Positions 62,183 through 64,000 of a DNA stretch of 64,000 bases are shown in pieces. Where the stretch lies: assembly GCA_900545175.1 (NCBI GenBank), contig UQYF01000008.1:1-64000 (forward strand). The letters run 5' to 3'. The notes below the pieces were generated by a model, which ran no database searches, was not told the origin of the DNA, and saw nothing but the letters and a program-made list of their open reading frames with translations. Position 1 is the stretch's first letter. The number at the start of each line of letters is the position of its first letter. This DNA comes from an uncultured Eubacteriales bacterium. Its GTDB lineage: Bacteria > Bacillota > Clostridia > Lachnospirales > Lachnospiraceae. A program made the position numbers and the translations under genes.

Positions 62183-62471
62183 TGTCAAAACATGCGGGTT
62201 TAGTGTATGGGTGTATAACGAGTTATATTCATGCATATCGCTCCGTTGTACGAAGCAAGGTGTTCTAAGGACTCTGATAAATGCTTTTATTACGTTCGCC
62301 ACCGACGCAAAGCATACATCCTTGTATGCTTTGCTTCTAAAGCAGCATCCATGCTGCTTTTGGCTGGGGAATGAACAGAGTCCTAAGAACAACTAAGCTT
62401 CTTCCAAAAGTCGGGATATGCATGAATATAATTCGTTATACACAGTTAAGGTTATAGAGCATGTTTTGACA
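62183..62471. repeat. 289-bp compound palindrome in a gene-free stretch
   Basis: Three nested arm pairs match in inverted order. TGTCAAAACATGC (62183-62195) pairs with 62459-62471, 13 of 13. A 29-bp arm at 62211-62239 pairs with 62415-62443, 28 of 29. TGTTCTAAGGACTCTG (62261-62276) pairs with 62376-62391, 15 of 16. Two hairpins (about 62309-62332 and 62339-62361) sit at the tip. Short frames on both strands are by-products. The rest of 62110-62843 holds an imperfect 26-bp direct repeat (62442, 62488), AT-rich sequence and a small mobile element. Confidence 0.85.
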
Positions 62472-62758
62472 TCGGAATCTCTATTCACGGTTAGGTTCAT
62501 AGAGCATGCTTTCCGGAAAATAACAAGAGAAAATTAATATAAATGGAAAAGAATCGGTATTGAAAATATATTTAATCAAAAGTATAATTAAATTCAGCGT
62601 AATTATTGGGAATTCATTAGAATAGGGAAAGGTGCTGCGTTATGACGGCATGTATACAGCAGTGTTTTTCGTTAGCGGATGGAATTTTAAATAGTTACGG
62701 TTCAATATTATAAACATCTTAGAATAAGATGCTTTTAGATAAGACTTAATGTTTTAAA

Positions 62759-62812
62759 CCAGGTAATTGCAAGACGCAGATTCTACGATAAAAAGAGTTA
62801 TGCAATTATCTA
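62759..62812. mobile_element. 54-bp degenerate MITE-like derivative, family 1
   Basis: Ends AGGTAATTGCAAGAC and GTTATGCAATTATCTA resemble the termini of the 231-bp element. Flanks AATGTTTTAAA and AATGTTGGAAA agree at 9 of 11 positions, consistent with an old 11-bp target duplication. It lies 31 bp before the start of the GH18 gene. Confidence 0.6.
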
Positions 62813-62843
62813 AATGTTGGAAAATAGAGCAGGGAGCAGATAA

Positions 62844-64000
62844 ATGGCTAAAAAGAAACGATATTTGATGGATGAAGATTTTGATGAGAAGGATAGAATT
62901 GATGACAATGATATAGATGATTATTATGCTCAGGATAGTCCGGTTAAGAGAAGCAGAAAAAAGAATAACAGGCAGGCGGCGGGAATTATTGCGGCAGTGA
63001 TAATTGTGTGTGTGCTTGTGGCAGGCGGAATAGGGCTTGTGACTTTGATTGACAAGTACACACCGAACAAGACGAGGATTACGTTTGAGGATTATTATAT
63101 ACAGCGTGGCTTTGCTGTCGGGAATGCTGATGAATGGGAGAATGGCGCACAGGAGGCCTTTGTACTGTTAAACGGTGAGCAGACTGATGCTAAGGCTTAT
63201 TGCTTTGGTGATGTATGGTATTTTAAGAAGGATTTTATAGACGAGAATCTTAATCATAGATTCTATCTTGATGTTGCAAATGATGAGCTTATATATACAA
63301 CGCCGACTAAGATTGTGACAATTCCTTTTGAGAGCCAGGCATATTATGTCGGAGATAAGGTTAAGAAGGAACATTATGTTGTTGCGAGAAGAGTAGATGA
63401 GGATATTTATATTGCGGCTGATTTCATAAAAGAACGTGCTGATTTTATCTATGAAGTCAGAAACGAACCGTACAGAATGCTTGTGACTACCGTGTACGGC
63501 ACAAGTGAGTATGTTCATATAGCGGATGAAGGTACGGTAAGAACCGGTGCAAGCATCAAGGATGAGATACTTGCGATTGGCGATGCGGGTGCAAGCTGGA
63601 GCGTTGCAGGTGAGGACGGAGACTGGACGGAGCTTGTGACGGATGATGATATAAGAGGATACATAAGGACTAAGGAGTTAGGTGAAAAGTATACCGTGAC
63701 GACATCAAATGATTATCAGGCACCTATGTATACTTCGGTTTCAAGAAAAGATAAGGTCAATATGGTATGGCATGCCGTATATGACATGAATGACAACGAT
63801 AAGATATATGGACTTTTAGATGCCACGGAAGGTGTGAATGTCGTTTCACCTACATGGTACCAGTTATCTGACAGCACAGGAGGCTTTAATTCCTTTGCAC
63901 AGCAGGAATATGTCGATTACATACATGAGACTGGGCGGCAGATATGGCCGTTGTGGAGCGATTTTACATCTGTTAGTGCGGAGAATGGCTGGAGTGAGTA
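62844..64000 (+). CDS. GH18 family protein with SH3-like domain, N-terminal part (runs off window)
   Basis: At least 385 residues are present with no stop before the window end. An acidic N-terminus is followed by one membrane helix (about 45-70), then a beta-rich domain. A bacterial SH3-like segment lies at about 215-275 (GTVRTGASIKDEILAIGDAG), then the start of a GH18 barrel (VNVVSPTWYQLSDSTGGFN). This is the layout of membrane-anchored relatives of spore and cell-wall glucosaminidases such as YaaH. The catalytic DxxDxDxE motif would lie beyond the window. GGGAGC precedes the ATG. Confidence 0.75.
   Translation, partial: MAKKKRYLMDEDFDEKDRIDDNDIDDYYAQDSPVKRSRKKNNRQAAGIIAAVIIVCVLVAGGIGLVTLIDKYTPNKTRITFEDYYIQRGFAVGNADEWENGAQEAFVLLNGEQTDAKAYCFGDVWYFKKDFIDENLNHRFYLDVANDELIYTTPTKIVTIPFESQAYYVGDKVKKEHYVVARRVDEDIYIAADFIKERADFIYEVRNEPYRMLVTTVYGTSEYVHIADEGTVRTGASIKDEILAIGDAGASWSVAGEDGDWTELVTDDDIRGYIRTKELGEKYTVTTSNDYQAPMYTSVSRKDKVNMVWHAVYDMNDNDKIYGLLDATEGVNVVSPTWYQLSDSTGGFNSFAQQEYVDYIHETGRQIWPLWSDFTSVSAENGWSE

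Noticed and set aside
62114..62396. Overlapping short ORFs on both strands after the small protein gene
   Set aside because: They fall in the terminator and the compound palindrome; open frames arise from the symmetry and show no ribosome sites.

Overview
The window comes from an anaerobic, low-to-moderate GC Firmicute, most likely a fibre-degrading gut Lachnospiraceae. Pointers are the Tad-pilus gene set with DUF5702 and FHA proteins, the GdpP-RplI-DnaB block, MecA, a pyruvate formate-lyase module, and a beta-mannan locus with DUF624, YIP1 and DUF5696 proteins. Resemblance to mannan-using Coprococcus or Butyrivibrio relatives is an inference from gene content. No rRNA, tRNA, CRISPR array or transposase gene was seen.

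Layout. (1) 1-7051: the end of a Tad/Flp pilus locus: Flp pilin, DUF5702 protein, two TadE-like pseudopilins (one apparently started at CTG), a prepilin peptidase, an FHA protein and a rhomboid protease. (2) 7187-14289: housekeeping genes (flavodoxin-SCP2 protein, histidine-kinase-like protein, HIT protein, MurG, TSCPD protein, MTA/SAH nucleosidase, 2-hydroxyacid dehydrogenase, ThyX). (3) 14398-40907: carbohydrate region: SGNH lipoprotein, AraC regulator, glycogen-debranching-type enzyme, then a long co-directional mannan cluster (GH26 mannanase, two solute-binding proteins, two permease pairs, NHL-TPR, YIP1 and DUF5696 proteins, a lipoprotein with three tandem 124-residue repeats, two DUF624 proteins, a LacI regulator, GH130 phosphorylase, cytoplasmic GH5). 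The apparent logic is extracellular cleavage by GH26, capture and import through ABC permeases that borrow an ATPase encoded elsewhere, and cytoplasmic processing by GH5 and GH130. (4) 41080-45683: GdpP, RplI, DnaB, MerR. (5) 45819-49881, minus strand: pyruvate formate-lyase whose catalytic core and glycyl-radical domain lie in separate genes, plus a radical-less companion ORF, the activase and a ferredoxin. (6) 50271-58177: an HTH/TPR-like regulator, a relic of a radical SAM SPASM maturase and three ABC exporters, probably a decayed peptide (RiPP) system. (7) 58275-64000: DUF1858 protein, MecA, a Ser/Thr kinase fused to a lysine-less P-loop domain with a second such protein beside it, and the start of a GH18 protein.

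The two observations I rate highest are the split pyruvate formate-lyase operon, where both gene tails are partly duplicated beyond their stop codons, and a family of small non-coding mobile elements (231, 54 and 51 bp) with inverted termini and 11-bp target duplications. One of these supplies the stop codon of the debranching enzyme and separates it from its araC neighbour. A second small-element family, a 289-bp compound palindrome and a 61-nt palindrome next to the SPASM relic are further non-coding structures.
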